Assembly (NCBI RefSeq): GCF_009730915.1
Contig: NC_052487.1
Location: 2,046,001-2,110,000, forward strand
Source of the DNA: Dioscorea cayenensis subsp. rotundata
Lineage: Eukaryota; Streptophyta; Magnoliopsida; Dioscoreales; Dioscoreaceae
Reading direction: 5' to 3'
DNA length: 64,000 bases
Part shown: positions 24,744 through 38,015 of the stretch, piece after piece
Layout: each line of letters begins with the position of its first letter
Numbering within the stretch: the stretch's first letter is position 1
Position numbers and translations under genes: made by a program
Notes under the pieces: generated by a model
Database searches by the model: none
What the model saw: only the letters and a program-made list of their open reading frames with translations
Told to the model about the DNA's origin: nothing

Positions 24744-26479
24744 TCATGAATGGAGAAGCTTAAGAGCTTTAACTAAAACACCTCTAAATCTTCTCACATT
24801 AAGCTTAACATCTTGCTTGTCTAAAAACACGTCCTTGATAGCATTCCATCCAAGTTTATGTATTGAAAAAGAGTCCTTAAAAACAGGATGATCTTTTGGG
24901 TATACCTCCATTAGAGTACTCTCTTCTTCACTTATCCTATATTCCAAATACCTTAACTTCATATCCATGGCTGGTTCCTTGAAGTAACTTCTACTTATCC
25001 AATCCAAGTTCCCCCATGGAACAACTTGGATAAGTATTGCATTTGTTGGAAGGAAAACAAGGTTTGTAAGACCAGCTCCATGCACACCCATCATCACATC
25101 ACATGAGTTCACCATCCATGCAAACTTTTCCATGCTTGTCCTTGAATCAGCCTCACCCACCACTACCTCAAACCCAAGCTTCTCTGCCATTTTAGTAATC
25201 TTGTTTACATTTGTAAACCTCCTTGTTCTTCTCCTACATATGATCAAAAGCCTTGGCTTGTTGTGCTTTCTTATTGAGTACTTGATTGGTGTTTCTCTTT
25301 CAAGTGAGTAAGTGCTTCTCATGAACTTTGTGAAGTCAAGCATTGTGTAGTTGTTTGGAGATCTTTTAGGGTCTATGCTTAGTTCCTTGTGGCTTCGGAG
25401 ACCGACGATGGCTTTCGGGAAGCACCGGAGTTTATCATCTTTGTCGAAATCGATAACTTGATACTTTGATAGTTTCTTGAAGACTAGACTATACTTGTTG
25501 ATCCACCATGAACGCATGTTAGTTACTAGGAAGTGAACTTCTCCATTGAAGTGGTGTGAAGTGAGGAAGAGAGGGACTAGCACATCAGTGAAGTCATGAA
25601 AAAAATTTCCAGTGTAGCCTCCGATGGAGAAGACGATCGCCGGAGCCGTGTGGTTTATATCGCATCGAAGAAGTTTTCGATCATTGAGTGATGTCTTCAA
25701 GCTCACTTCTCTGACGTTAGCCATTGCTACATTGTCTTTTTTCCGAGCATATGGTTTTATCCTCCATGACTGGTTTGTTTTAGCTGTGTCTGAAATCAAA
25801 AGTTCTACTGAAGAAGAAATGCCATGGATTCTTATATTACCATTCATTTCACATGTATTTGATCTTTGATCTGAAACATTGCAATTGATGAACTCCTCTT
25901 GCCTCCCATCTTCAATCAAAAAATAAATAAATAAGTTAAATTGAATGTTTATTAATCTAAATCAAGCATTTAATTAAATTAAATACCTGAATGATTTTGA
26001 GCTGAGCTTTGATGCAACCTTATAATATTTTCCTTCTCTTTAACATCTAATGCTGTTTGATTTGCAGCATCCTCACTCCCTTCATCTTCAATATGAGCAA
26101 AATTAATCAAATTGTATCAAACTAGAAAATTGCAAGAATATATGAACTTGTTCTACTTACCCAATACTCGGGAAGTCATCGAAACTGTGATCACCGGATT
26201 AATACGTACCGATGATAAGCGAGAACTTACTGTCAAAGCCGAAAGAGAAAAAAATTGATGAATATAATTGATCATATTCAAGAAAGAAAATAACTGCAAA
26301 CAATGCTGTAACAGTACTAATTAAAGATGCTCACTTGAAGAGAATGGAAGTTGTTCATAAGGCTTTGTGATTGAAATGTAGGCAATGGAGACCATAAAAC
26401 AAGCGAAGAGAAGTCCGAAACCGAGCTTTTTCGGTTCGACATTGCTGAAACTTCTGATCAACTTTGCTTCATAGCCCAT
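24744..26479 (-). CDS. GT61 family glycosyltransferase C
   Basis: Predicted Golgi GT61 enzyme. Four exons on the minus strand: 26479-26335, 26229-26161, 26085-25987 and 25909-24744, every intron in phase 1, 492 aa. The N-terminal MGYEAK tail leads to a membrane anchor (about 19-37). Two short symmetric exons (69 and 99 nt) encode the stem; the second is acidic and polar, beginning DEGSEDAAN, and has no counterpart in B or D. The catalytic exon has GGYTGNFFHDFTDVLVPLF and GVHGAGLTN (about 379-387). It is 1,166 nt, the same length as in GT61-E. Adjacent to B and D in the same orientation, so tandem duplication is the likely origin. Intact; specificity unknown. Confidence 0.88.
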
Positions 26480-27709
26480 CTTGATGAAATTAAAACAAGC
26501 TATTCACTCACTCTTTTTTTTTTATCTTTTCCATTTGAGTAGAGCTTCAACCATGCATGCTTAATTAATAGGACTTGTAATGAAGGTGGTTGACCTTCAG
26601 GCAATGTATCATCTTCAAAGAAACTTGTTATTCCACATGTTCTAATAAGCTTGAAAGAAGGCCCTGGAATCTAGCACACCATGTTTTCAACTTAAATTAA
26701 ACTTGTAGATCATGAAGAAATGCAATTTTGTAGGACCAACACATGAATGAGTGTTTGCTACTTTGCTATATTTCTTTGTGGGTAAGTATATATATATTAG
26801 AAAAAGCATATCTTAATATCATTATATCATTGGTTTGTTAGGTTGTCCTTTTTGAAGAAAAACTTAAACACAAGCATGTTATACATGCATGATAACTTGG
26901 TAATCTTCTTGATTCATTATTTGAAGTGATATAGTTGTGGTAATTAATTATCTTTCTTAATTTTCTTGAGCCATTTCACGTTATATATGATAATATCAAT
27001 TATATATTATTCGTATATATTATATCTAGTAATTATCAATTAATATCAACTATTATGCTTAATTTTTCTTAACATAGTATCAGTTATATCTTTTTTAATT
27101 ATTACTAATTATATATATTATATTTCTTTTTAATAAATAAGGAAAATTAATTGATATTATTTTTTAAAAAATTAATTAAGAAATATGTTTATAAATTAAA
27201 TACTATAAAAAAGTTAGTGGAATAACTAAGTATTAGTATCTTTTAAGAGAGTCCACCGTAAGTTATCTGTGTATGGAGAATATTATTTATCATAATATTT
27301 TGAATTGTCTTTTTTAATCACTGTGATTCTAATTTTTAGATGAACCATATTAATAATAATAATTATTTTTATTTCTTCACAATTAATTTGGTACAAGTAA
27401 TCATTCAATGTTTCTAATGGAAATGAATGGGAAATAGAGAGGAAGGCAATTGATTTCTTTTCTAATGAGTTAGGTAGTGATGGCTAGCATTTTTCTTTTC
27501 TTCTTTGCTGACTTCTCTGCTCAAATCATGGATTATGGAACACAACTTCATGCAAACCAAATGGTCCCAAACATTACCAATAATTCTATTCACTCTAAAC
27601 AGCTGTCTATATAACTTCATCTTTCAAACATCTTAATTACAAACAACAAACTATATAAATAAATTCTTACATTAATAATTAAAAAGCCGAAAACCCGAAA
27701 AATGCAAAA
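26480..27709. other. Intergenic region, GT61-C promoter side to GT61-D 3' side
   Basis: About 1.2 kb of strongly AT-rich DNA with many TATATA and TTAATTA runs. It presumably includes the GT61-C promoter near 26480-26700. No gene or defined repeat seen. Confidence 0.5.
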
Positions 27710-29885
27710 CTAGTAATGAAGAAGCTCAATGGCTTTGAGTAAAACAGGCCTAAATCTTTGAACATCAAGCTTCACATTTTGTTTGATCAAATAAATTTCC
27801 CTTAGAGAAAGCCATCCTTGTTTCCTAATTAAGGAAGGGTCCTTAATTACAATGTGATCTTTTGGGTATTCTTCAATCAAAGTACTCTCATTTTCACTGA
27901 TATCATACTGTAAATACCTTAACTTCATATTCACTGAAGGCTTTCCATAGTCCATCCAAGAAACATCTCCCAATCCTCCTAAAGGAACAACTTGAATGAC
28001 AATTGCATTACTAGGAAGGAACATGAAGTTTGTAAGTCCTGCCCCATGTACACCCATCATTACATCAAAAGAATTCACCTTTTTCGCAAATTCGGTTAAG
28101 TTAGATTTTGCATCACACTCTGCAACAACTGCCTCGAATCCTACATCTTCGGCCATTCGAACTATTTCAACTATGTTAGTAAATGATCTCGATTGCCTTC
28201 TTGCTATGATCATCAACCTCGGCTTTTTTCTTGTGTTTTCGTTTAAACTTATCGCCTTTTCCCGCTTAAGTGAGTATGAATTCCTTATCAAACTAGCAAA
28301 GTCTTGCATCGAAAACGAATACGGAGATTTCAAAGGATCAATGCTCAACTCCAAATGGAATCTAAGTCCAATGGTTAAATTTTGATAGCAAAGTACTCCT
28401 TCCTCCTTGTCCATATCTATGATTGGAAACTTTGTGAGCTGATTGAGTACATTTCTATACTTTGAAACCCACCAATGTTTCATATCAGTTATAACAAACT
28501 GAACTTGTCCATGATAATGATGAGAAGTGAGAAAAAGAGGAATTAGAATGTCACTGAAATCATGGAATACATTCCCCATGTAACCTCCTATTGAAAATAT
28601 TATTGATGGAATGCTTTGAATAAGAGTGCATGAATTGAGTGCTTGATCAAAAGAAGCAGAGGATTTGAGTGTGAATTCTGTAATTTTGGACATTCCAATC
28701 TTGTCTCCTTTTCTAGGATGAGGTTTGATTTTCCATGAATGATTTGTTTCTGAAGGAAAAGTAGTGATGAATTGAACTGTTGAAGAGTTTGCATGAATTC
28801 TAACATCACCATTGTTGATCTCACAGACATCTGTTTTTCTGTTTGAAAAGTCACATATTTGTTTTCTCTTCTCCATTGTTGTCTCTTTCTTGTTCTTCAA
28901 ATCTTTTAAGTGGAAATGAAAAGAAAAAAACAAACTTGTTAATGTTATGTTAGAAGTTTTATTTGAATTTATGGTTAAAATGAACATTCTAATGTTTGGT
29001 AGCCTAATTTTTTAAAAAACATTGAACTACAAACTATATACCAAAAAACTAATCTTTTCATAAATCATTTCATGAAATAGAGATGGAAAATTAGACCCTC
29101 CTGACTTGAAAATAAAGCTTTGACTATATAAAAAAAAATTAGACAGAAATATATCATTGTCCATAAAAAAAAAAAATCAATGGTAGAATGAAAAAATTAT
29201 TTATCAAGTTGCAATGTGCTATTACCATTAATCATAAATTCAAATAAAACATGTACATCTAATCAATATATTAGATACAGTTGCCTAATTGTTGAAAATA
29301 ATTAATTATATATCTGGGACTAAATCTTTTTGTTAAATAACTCACGAATTCTTTAATTAGAGTCAAAAAAGAAAAAAATTAGACAGGAAGAAATTATTGA
29401 TGATAAAAAAAAATCAAATGTAGAATAAAAAAAACCATTTATTAGGTAACATTGCCCTATTATTACCAACAAATTCAAATAATACAGGATGTACTATTTT
29501 CCATGAAAGTTTAATTCATTGTAATGTTCTTCATGCAATTAAACTTAAATATGGATAATAATTCACTATATATATATATATATATATAGAATAAATTGCA
29601 TACCAATTTGCCTCGCTGCCTTTACATTTGCAATTAAGGTTTTGGAAGCTTCATCAATGGAAACCTTGAAACTCACTGCATGTAAAACAAAATAAATTAA
29701 GGAATATTAATGAAAGCAATAAGTTTTCATTTGAGAAAGTTTGAATAATGAACTAGCATACAAGGATCAGAGAGGAGGACAAAGAAGAGCAAGAGAAGAA
29801 CAACTCCAGAAAACACAGAGATTAATCCAATGTTTTCAAGCTTCATCTTGTTCAAGTTTCTCATCAAGCTTTTCTCAAATCCCAT
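27710..29885 (-). CDS. GT61 family glycosyltransferase D
   Basis: Predicted Golgi GT61 enzyme. Three exons on the minus strand: 29885-29762, 29675-29604 and 28902-27710, both introns in phase 1, 462 aa. The MGFEKS tail precedes a Leu/Phe/Val-rich anchor (about 20-38). One 72 nt stem exon follows, then the catalytic exon, which begins with a basic DLKNKKE stretch. Family blocks are GGYMGNVFHDFSDILIPLF, with Ser replacing the Thr found in the other copies, and GVHGAGLTN (about 349-357). An open frame continues 28 codons upstream of the catalytic exon, but acceptor, phase and paralogue comparison all place the exon start at 28902. Intact; specificity unknown. Confidence 0.87.
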
Positions 29886-31479
29886 CTTTTTTGTTCCTAA
29901 GTTTATACTTTGATCTTAATGAATTGGAACACAAAAACACAAAACAAACTCTTTATATATATATATATATATATATATAATTCTTTTCAAAGGGATGGAG
30001 TGGTGAACCATGATTCCTAATATGATTAATTTGTTGTTAGTATAAGTTTGCATTATAAAATAGAAAAGATTAAGTGAAGAGCTAAACATGGGTGAGTGTC
30101 AACAAGGGAAGAATTAATCAAGAGTTGAAGAAAGGTATATATTAATTTTTTTTCATATAATAATAATAATACTACCTAATTAAGGCTGCAAAAAACTATG
30201 CTATAATAAGTTTCATTTTGTTAAATCTTATAAATTTTGGCCATATATATATATATATATATATATAACGTGTATGAATAACAGTGTTATGAGTAAAATG
30301 AATATTTATAACAATTATTTTATTTTTAACATGTAAGAGAACATTTTATAGATTAATATATGCATATATAGAGAGAGACAGACAGACAGACAGAAAGGAA
30401 CCCAATCTTCTAACAACCCGACTCCCTCTCCATTCTCTATTTTACCTTTTTTTTAATTTTCAAACATTACTGGATATATATATAGTTTTAACCTTCAACC
30501 AATCATTGAATTTTGAAAGAAATAAAACATTAACTCTCTTATTATAAAGAGTAATTAATACATTTTCAGGAATAAAACTTATTAAAAACATATAAAAATA
30601 AATAAACAAATAATATATATATATATATGAACTAAATTTGATTGTGATATGATTTGAATTTTTTTAATGAGGATAAAAATGAAGCAAAGTTATGGTTCTA
30701 CTTTTTCCATTCTTTTTTTTTTTTTTTGATTTCAGATTATTTATTCACTTATATGAAAAAAATCAAAAATAATTAAATTTCACCTCTAATCCAAGAGAAA
30801 AGAAAACTAATATTCCAAGTTTATTCCATTAATCAAGATGCTCCATTTTCTCTTCTTCTCTAAACCACCACATGTTACTACTTTATTTATTTATTTATTT
30901 ATTTATTTTATCAACAAAGAGAATCAAAAGGGTAGCATGCGTATAAACATCATTAAAAGTCCTTGAGTCATGCTAATGATTAAATAAAATATATAACAAC
31001 CCATATGTTTTTCAATTAATATGAAGATTAAATAAGTATTATAACTAATGGGCATCTAAGATGGCAATATATATATATATGAGGAAATCACAACCCTTTT
31101 TAGATGTTGTAAATTATATTTCTTTTTAGTTTAACAAATTAATAATTCTCAAAAGATGATGACAAAGGCCTCCTAAAATTATTAATTAAGAAATTAAGAT
31201 TTTTTTTTTAACAAAGAGTTATATATTGCAAGTGATTTTGATTAATTAATTACACTTCCAGTCTGGATTAATGCATGCAAAATCTTGGCAGTGATGTGAC
31301 TTCCCAACTGATTTTCCGAATTAATTCTGGTTTGTAAAATCTGAACATTTATCCAAAATTAAGAGAAAAAAATATACTAATTCAATGAAAGAAAAGATAA
31401 AAAAACCTTATTTTTTATTTTTTATCTTTATTTTTTTTATAACATGTAAACAAACCCTGTGCTAGTAGCTTATGCACGG

Positions 31480-31665
31480 ATCAAAAATTAATCATCTAGT
31501 CCGTGCACCCTTTAATTAAAGATAAAAGCTTTAGATCACGAGTCCGTATCCACAACTGACGTTGATCTATTATCATTACTATTTCGATTAAGTCTTGAAC
31601 TAAAGACTTTTGAATCTTTCACATTTGATATTTTTACCGTGGGGCCAAGATAGGAGCCTTTTGGT
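31480..31665 (-). mobile_element. tRNA-derived SINE-like element (minus strand)
   Basis: On the minus strand an A-box-like CTTGGCCCCACGGTAAA is followed by a B-box-like AGTTCAAGACTTAATCG, with a CAAATGTGAAAGATTCAAAAG segment between them. This architecture is familiar from tRNA-derived plant SINEs. Limits are approximate and no target-site duplication was established. Confidence 0.45.
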
Positions 31666-32244
31666 AAAATCTGAAATATTATAAATTTAGATTAATTTTT
31701 ACAATTTTCATAAAAAAAAGACCATGAAAAACAAGCATGTCACCAGCCCGAGAGATGATTGGCTAAACGAATAGTCCCAGTAAGGCCCAAAAGAATATTT
31801 TAATTATGTCTCACAGGCCGGCCTGTTATCATGGCGTAGTATAATTATTTAATAAGGGAAAATAACCAGATGAACCTTGGCAAGTTTTCAATTGCCTGGA
31901 AGATCCCTGTGAATTTTCAAGTGACCTACAGAGCTCTCTTTTTTTTTTTTTAATCCTCCTATTTCGCATTGCATTCCTTGCCGACATCATATCATCCTTT
32001 CCATCATAGTAAGTTACAATAAGAAGGCAAGTCTTAATTGTTACAAAATTTTAGCCATTAAAATATTAAAATATTTTATCAAATCAAACTTTTTAATTAT
32101 GTCTGCTAATAATTCTTCTAATTTAGATAGAAATCAATCAGATCTTTAACTAGATTTTAGCTATCAATGATCATATTCCAACTATCAATAACCAAGTAAT
32201 CTATTAGTATCTGAATTCTCGTACAAATGATGACATATTTCTAG

Positions 32245-32320
32245 AGTGTGAGTAGTGGTTATATATGGATGATCCCAACGCCCATGTGTGTGCAGGTCCT
32301 ACCAACACTTGCTCTGCCAA
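32245..32320 (+). mobile_element. Truncated SINE-like fragment
   Basis: The segment GTGAGTAGTGGTTATATATGG and the following CCCAACGCCCATG align with the middle of the SINE-like element at 44058-44290 (GTGAATAGTGGTTGTGTATGG and CCAGCGCCCACATG). The head and tail are absent. Confidence 0.4.
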
Positions 32321-33818
32321 AATTTATTTGATGTATTACCCTATTCCAACTGAAAGTGGCCCCCATTTATGTAAGTTTATTTTCTTGTTTGATGCATTAC
32401 CATCAAATGATTGTATTAAGACAATATTTTAGCGTAATATTTTAAAAATATAAGTTCTTGGATTGATAACTTACCAATATTGTTTTTCAAGATTAGAAAA
32501 TTCCATTATGCAAATGAGTTTTCCTATTTAGTATAATGCATCCCTAAACTAGTACCGTATTATTCACAATGTATTTCATACAGCTTAGAAAATAGTTATT
32601 GAGCAAAAATGAATGTATATTAACATGATGTGTTATTTCAAAATTAGAGTATTACTTCCACAATTGAAAGTGTATCTTCTTAGACAATAAGTTCATGGAT
32701 TGATGGCTTACCAAGATCATTTTTCAAGATTTGAAATTGTTTCATATGGAAATCTTTGTATCAACTTATCAAATCTTTTAAGTCTAAAAATTTCCATTGT
32801 TTAGATGTCTTTCTATTCATATAAACCATCCCTAGATTAGGTAAATGATTGCAATGAATTTGGTTAAGCTTGGGAAGCAGATATTGAGACAAAAATGAAT
32901 GTCTATATATATAATCATGTTGTATTCTTTGAAATGATGTATTAGTTTACCTTTCAAAGCATCTTTTTAGAAAAAGTCCATAATGGTTTACTAAGATCAT
33001 TTTTTAAAAAAATTAGTTCATATGAAAATATTTGTACTCATTTAACAAATGTTTCCTTTATTATGGCCTAGTATGAGAACAACAGAAGTTGTTTTTAATT
33101 ATTAATATATTTCGGAATTTAAAGGAAAATTAGTCATTATATATATAGACATTCCTTATGAACTTCCCGGATATCCAATTTCATGTATTGGAAAAGGTAT
33201 ATATGTTTGTAAGAAACCATAATATTTACATTAAATATTAATTATTAAGCTTGACAAACTAACGTAAGAAAATAAAAAATAAAAAAATTAAATTAAAAAA
33301 ATACAATGTAGAAAGCTAATATGTATAATATAACTTGATAAATAAATAAATTGTGAAGTACAGACTGATTTGGGATACGAATTTAATTCTGTCAAGTTCT
33401 AAAATATTCTATTATTGTTTGTGACACATTTATACAAATTTGTTGTAATTCACTTTTATGTTATATTAAAAATTAATCTTATTTAAAATTTTTTAATAAC
33501 ATTAATAATAAGTATTGGTACCTTCATAAAACAATAATATAGTATGTTAAAGTATCGATATAATAACATCATGAGAAGTGAGAACATCATCGAATAATCT
33601 TCTCATATCAACATTTCTTCGACTAAAAGATAGTTTAAAATCAAGCAAGAAGATCCAATAAATTATATATGTTGTATTGATATTTAAAAAAAAAAATAAA
33701 AAAAAAAATTGAATCTACTAAATATATTAATATAGATAACTTTGTATTTTTGTACATTTAAATAAATCAAATGTTACCATTTACATTTAAATAAGTCAAA
33801 AGTTACCATGGCTAACAT

Positions 33819-34949
33819 CTATGAATATTGATTGCTAACATCTATGAATATTGGTTGTTTTGCTTGGTGATAAATGTTGCGCAAAGGAAATAATGTGATG
33901 CTTTGATCTCTTATGTTGTAGACACCTGCATCATTGTATCCATACTTGTGTTTAGAATACTTATAATCATCACTGAAATAAATAATATTATTTTTTGTTT
34001 TATCAACCACGGTAGTTGTTGGAATCAACATTGCATGATTAGCACCCAAAACAAAAACATTACTATTTATGCTTTTTAGTTCAACAAATTTATTCACTTT
34101 TTGATCTAGCTTAAATAGCATGAAACTCCTTGTATGATAATCGTCATCCTCATCATTATTGCCCTCAATGTAATGCCTATAAACAAGTACCAGATCTCCC
34201 ATAAAATCTACCAAATATTTTTCCATTCCTTCTAAGTGGCGATTGACTCGCAAGTAGTCATTATCATTTGGGGAACTAATTTCTATTAACTTGTGATTCA
34301 TACCAAGTTCAACTAGACACACTTGACTATGCGCTCCAACAATATAAAATGCTCCATTATACCATATGACATCTTCAACAAAAAAATCACTATCTATCGT
34401 AGTCCATATTAAGTCACCAGGCCTCCAAAATCCTAATTTAAAATTGCCAAATAAAATAACAATTACAATATAATCAAAACTCTTGTGAGGATTGCCCGAT
34501 AACACTCCTTTATAAATAAACATATCACGTCTTATTTCAGGCTCATGCCGCCTAAAATTTTCATAAAAATCTTCATGCCGAGCATTAGAAGTATCATATT
34601 CCATTAGAGGCAGCTTAACTTGGGCTTTAGAGAAATGATCCAACAAATTTATATTGAGATCTAGATCTATTGTAATTAGCCAGCCATGTGAAGAACCAAC
34701 ACAAAGCTTCCCATGTAACTCAGATATTTCTATTTGGTAAACCTTCTCCTCTGATGGATTAAAGAATCTTGAGGAATCATTATCGAAGGAAATCAACCAA
34801 GGAAGTTGTTTCTGCAAGAAATGATGTCTCTCTTTTGCCACCTCATGCCAAGCTGAACACACAGCACTTAATCGAATATAATCCGAAAAGGAGAGAAACT
34901 TTATTATCTCTTGTAATATGTCCCTCGGAAGATTCGCATAGTCTACCAT
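33819..34949 (-). CDS. F-box protein with DUF295 (KIB-type) domain, copy 1
   Basis: Predicted substrate receptor of an SCF-type E3 ubiquitin ligase. A single coding exon of 376 aa. The F-box is at about residues 4-45 (LPRDILQEIIKFLSFSDYIR followed by AVCSAWHEVAKE). The C-terminal half shows DUF295 features: a DYIVIVILFGNFKLGFWRPGD block, a WYNGAFYIVG block, and a terminal GVYNIRDQSITLFPL. A strong acceptor at 34954/34955 just upstream of the ATG, and a conserved GC-type donor near 35482, suggest an intron in the 5' UTR. A 19-20 bp tandem duplication at the 3' end (33829-33870) makes its last residues differ from copy 2. Direct paralogue of 45009-46148. Substrate unknown. Confidence 0.88.
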   Translation of the reverse strand: MVDYANLPRDILQEIIKFLSFSDYIRLSAVCSAWHEVAKERHHFLQKQLPWLISFDNDSSRFFNPSEEKVYQIEISELHGKLCVGSSHGWLITIDLDLNINLLDHFSKAQVKLPLMEYDTSNARHEDFYENFRRHEPEIRRDMFIYKGVLSGNPHKSFDYIVIVILFGNFKLGFWRPGDLIWTTIDSDFFVEDVIWYNGAFYIVGAHSQVCLVELGMNHKLIEISSPNDNDYLRVNRHLEGMEKYLVDFMGDLVLVYRHYIEGNNDEDDDYHTRSFMLFKLDQKVNKFVELKSINSNVFVLGANHAMLIPTTTVVDKTKNNIIYFSDDYKYSKHKYGYNDAGVYNIRDQSITLFPLRNIYHQAKQPIFIDVSNQYS

Positions 34950-35415
34950 AACTCCTGCAAGTTACATAAAAGAGAAAAATATAACGCTTCCATCATTTCA
35001 TTTCAAGAACATACAATGTTAATTTAAATCAATGAATTTCATCGGATAAATATAGAATACACATATTTTATCTATAGTTTATACAACAAGCTTATTCAAT
35101 TTAGATGTTATTTCTTTATATTTAATTCACATTAAAAAAAAAACAAATTTTAGTTGATATTTGCGTTTCACCTTATTCAGAGAAAAGTATTACAAATCTC
35201 CCAAAAACAAAAACTTAATCAACAAAAACATATTAACATATCCCCAAAAATCCCCAAAACATCATTAAAATTTATATGGTTTGCTTTTAAAATAAAATAA
35301 TTATAACTAAATCATACCCGTTCTTCTGCAATGCCCTTAGAGGACAAGTGGCACATGTATTTAATTATAATATCATAAATTTTATGAACGCATGACATTT
35401 TTGTTACAACGAAAA

Positions 35416-35459
<44 letters not shown>

Positions 35460-35482
35460 AATAAAAATAAATAAAAACTTGC

Positions 35483-35535
35483 CTCCTAAATCGATGATGA
35501 ATCACACTTAAAAAAGAGATTAGAAGTGAAGAAAG
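35483..35535 (-). other. Probable 5' UTR exon of F-box gene 1 with a GC donor
   Basis: On the minus strand, GATTTAGGAG is followed by GCAAGT, the consensus of a GC-AG donor, and the acceptor TTGCAG lies 5 bp before the F-box ATG. The same arrangement is conserved in copy 2 (donor at 46655). There is no transcript evidence, so exon extent and use are inferred. Confidence 0.4.
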
Positions 35536-37430
35536 AGAGAAAAAACAAGCGTTCTTTAATTGATTTTTGATTCTTTAATTATAGTCAAGTTTTAATTATA
35601 ATCAAACTACAATTAACAATTAACAGTTTTATTAATAATTTATATTATTATCTAATCCGAGACCAACTCTAATCAAAACCTAATTATCGTAATGGAACTT
35701 CTAACTCACCCAAAATACCTTCATTTTTAAAAATTTTGATATCTATAAACAAATAGTTTAATTTTGAAATTATTTTATAAAATCTTTATTTATGTATATA
35801 ATTTTTTTAAAATTTCTCTAATTTTTTTTATTTTGTACATAACTTATTTTTTTTTTTAAGACAATCATCAAAACCCCAATATTAGATAATTTAATTTTAT
35901 TTTGAATTCTCTGGAGTGTAAGTAATAACAATCAATCAATATATATATATATATATATTAAAATAAATTTGTGTACATGTTATATCAGCAAAATATTTAT
36001 TTTTTTTTAAATTAAGTATTTAATAAATAAATTAAAATTTATCATTTTCAATTTTACAATTTTGGAGGGTTCAATAAAAAATTATTTGTTTGTTATGAAA
36101 ATAATGTTTTCCCTAAATACATTGATTATTGGGGCCTCACAAACACCATATCTTAAATTCATAGTAATAAGCATGAAACATAGAACCCAACTCTCAGAAA
36201 CCAATGATTTGATTATTCTTCCCAATAATTATGGAAATCAAATTAAACACTTTCCAATGACTATGCTTTAATTAACAAAAGAAATCCACAAAATTCTCTA
36301 CCAAAAACACGCATAATCTATTAATACTCACTTGTAAACACAATAATGAGTCAAATTATTGTCAAATTAGAGAATTTAGAGCAAATATTTTGATAAAACG
36401 AATTTTAAAATAAATAAGTGATAAACTCTAAAAGTGAAAAAATGGATAAATTAGGCTAGAGGAGATGATAGTGTGGTGGTGAAACATGTGTTGAAAATTT
36501 ATAACTACCTCAAAAATCTCAATAATATTTTAAATAAAGAAAATAAAATATATAAAGTAAGAATTAAATAGTTATTTCTATTTTGCTCAAATTAGAGTTA
36601 GAAAGTTATATATCAATATAAAATAATTTAAAAGAATGTAAACAAGTGTGGTGCTTTATATGGGAACTTCCTAATTTTCAATGATTTTTTCTATTTCCAA
36701 AATTGATAAAAATAATTTATGGCTCATGCTTAAACATTGGTTATCTATTTTTTTTTTTAAATTTTTTAACGACATAACAATAATTTAAATAAATAAATAA
36801 ATAGAATCCCACATGGCTTATTAGGGGCTAAACTAGATTTCTCTCTTTCTTTCAAGGTTTAGGATTATTGAGCTATTTATTGTTTCAACTTTTTAAAAAC
36901 TAAAAAATTATTTATAAAAGTTAAACAACTAATCAATTTAAAACTTTAGAAAGAGGAAAGATAATTTTTTTTCAAAAATAAATTTTATTATTGTTGGATA
37001 TATATGGAAACAAACAACAAAAACTAAAAAAGAACTTATAACCTAATTGATCAATCACCAATGTAGAAAGAAAGCACTCAAAGGACAAGGTATGTATACC
37101 TTGCTCTTGCTGTATTGTTTGATACACTAGATTTGCTATCTTGCTCTACATCTTCTTACATTTATATATGGTGCTTATATAGAGTCATAAACCACTATGA
37201 CCTACGAAGATTTAAAAAACTACTATATAAATTCAAAGTAAATAATCATACTCAAACTATAATTCTAATTTCACTCAAATTAATTATTAAATGACTAGAT
37301 AATATTTTTAACAATATTAACAAATATATATATATATATATATCATTTAAAAATTTATATAAATTTATTTAAGTATTTACAAATAAAATTAAGATTTTAG
37401 ATGGGAAAGCAATTTATCCAAGGAAATAAA

Positions 37431-38015
37431 GATAATATTTCTAACAACATTAACAAATATATATAAATTTATTTAAATATTTATAAATAAAATCTATACA
37501 TATAGATATATAATCTCCTCCGAGAGTGATTTAAAGAACGATTTAAGTTTTTTTTAATTATATTTAAGTTTTTATTTATATTACATATTAATAATTAAAA
37601 AACTTTAATTACATTCATTTATTTGTATAATAAATATTCATAAGATTTTGAAATTGAATATATATAACAATTTTTTTATTTTAAGTAACATTCATTTGTT
37701 AAATTATATTATTTTTTATATATAAACTTCTCACAATTTTAAAAACTCCGATGTAAAACAGATGAGAATGTCTACTTAAAATTTAGATGAAATAAAAATT
37801 TCTCTAAAGAATATCAAACATAGTACAAAATAAATAGTTACATTATACCATAATTATTTGTTCTGTTCTGTACTGCTTGTGCTATACATAGCTGCGTATC
37901 ATACGCACCCTGAAGTTTGAAGTTTGTGAACAACTTGTTAATCAAACAAACTTACATTTAGTTTGGAATCCATTGATCTCCGAGGCAAACACAAACCCTA
38001 GATCTACATCCATCC
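37431..38015. other. Intergenic region upstream of the GT14 pseudogene
   Basis: AT-rich DNA with no coding potential. The final ~30 bp includes ACAAACCCTAGATC just before the pseudogene ATG and probably represents the relic promoter and 5' UTR. Confidence 0.45.

Larger units (their letters stand above)
29886..33055. other. AT-rich accessory intergenic region upstream of GT61-D
   Basis: About 3.2 kb without coding potential that I can support. It holds several (TA)n tracts (29962-29980, 30244-30267, 30610-30627, 31066-31079), a GACA repeat near 30376-30393, a TTTA repeat near 30883-30908, and two SINE-like segments listed separately. The GT61-D promoter is presumably in the first few hundred bases. 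Confidence 0.5.
33056..37430. repeat. Segmental duplication, copy 1 (contains F-box gene 1)
   Basis: A direct-orientation copy of 44352-48288. Homology runs from the TTTATTATGGCCTA block through the F-box gene, its 5' UTR exon and about 2.4 kb of upstream AT-rich DNA, to the motif around GGGAAAGCAATTTATCCAAGG. Divergence is mainly small indels in AT-rich stretches; the coding parts are much closer. Copy 1 carries extra AT-rich sequence near 33120-33240 and a (TA)n tract of about 37 bp near 35419-35455. Confidence 0.85.

Noticed and set aside
19332-29885. A biosynthetic gene cluster of different enzymes
   Set aside because: All four genes belong to one family and look like tandem paralogues, so local duplication explains the grouping without a multi-step pathway.
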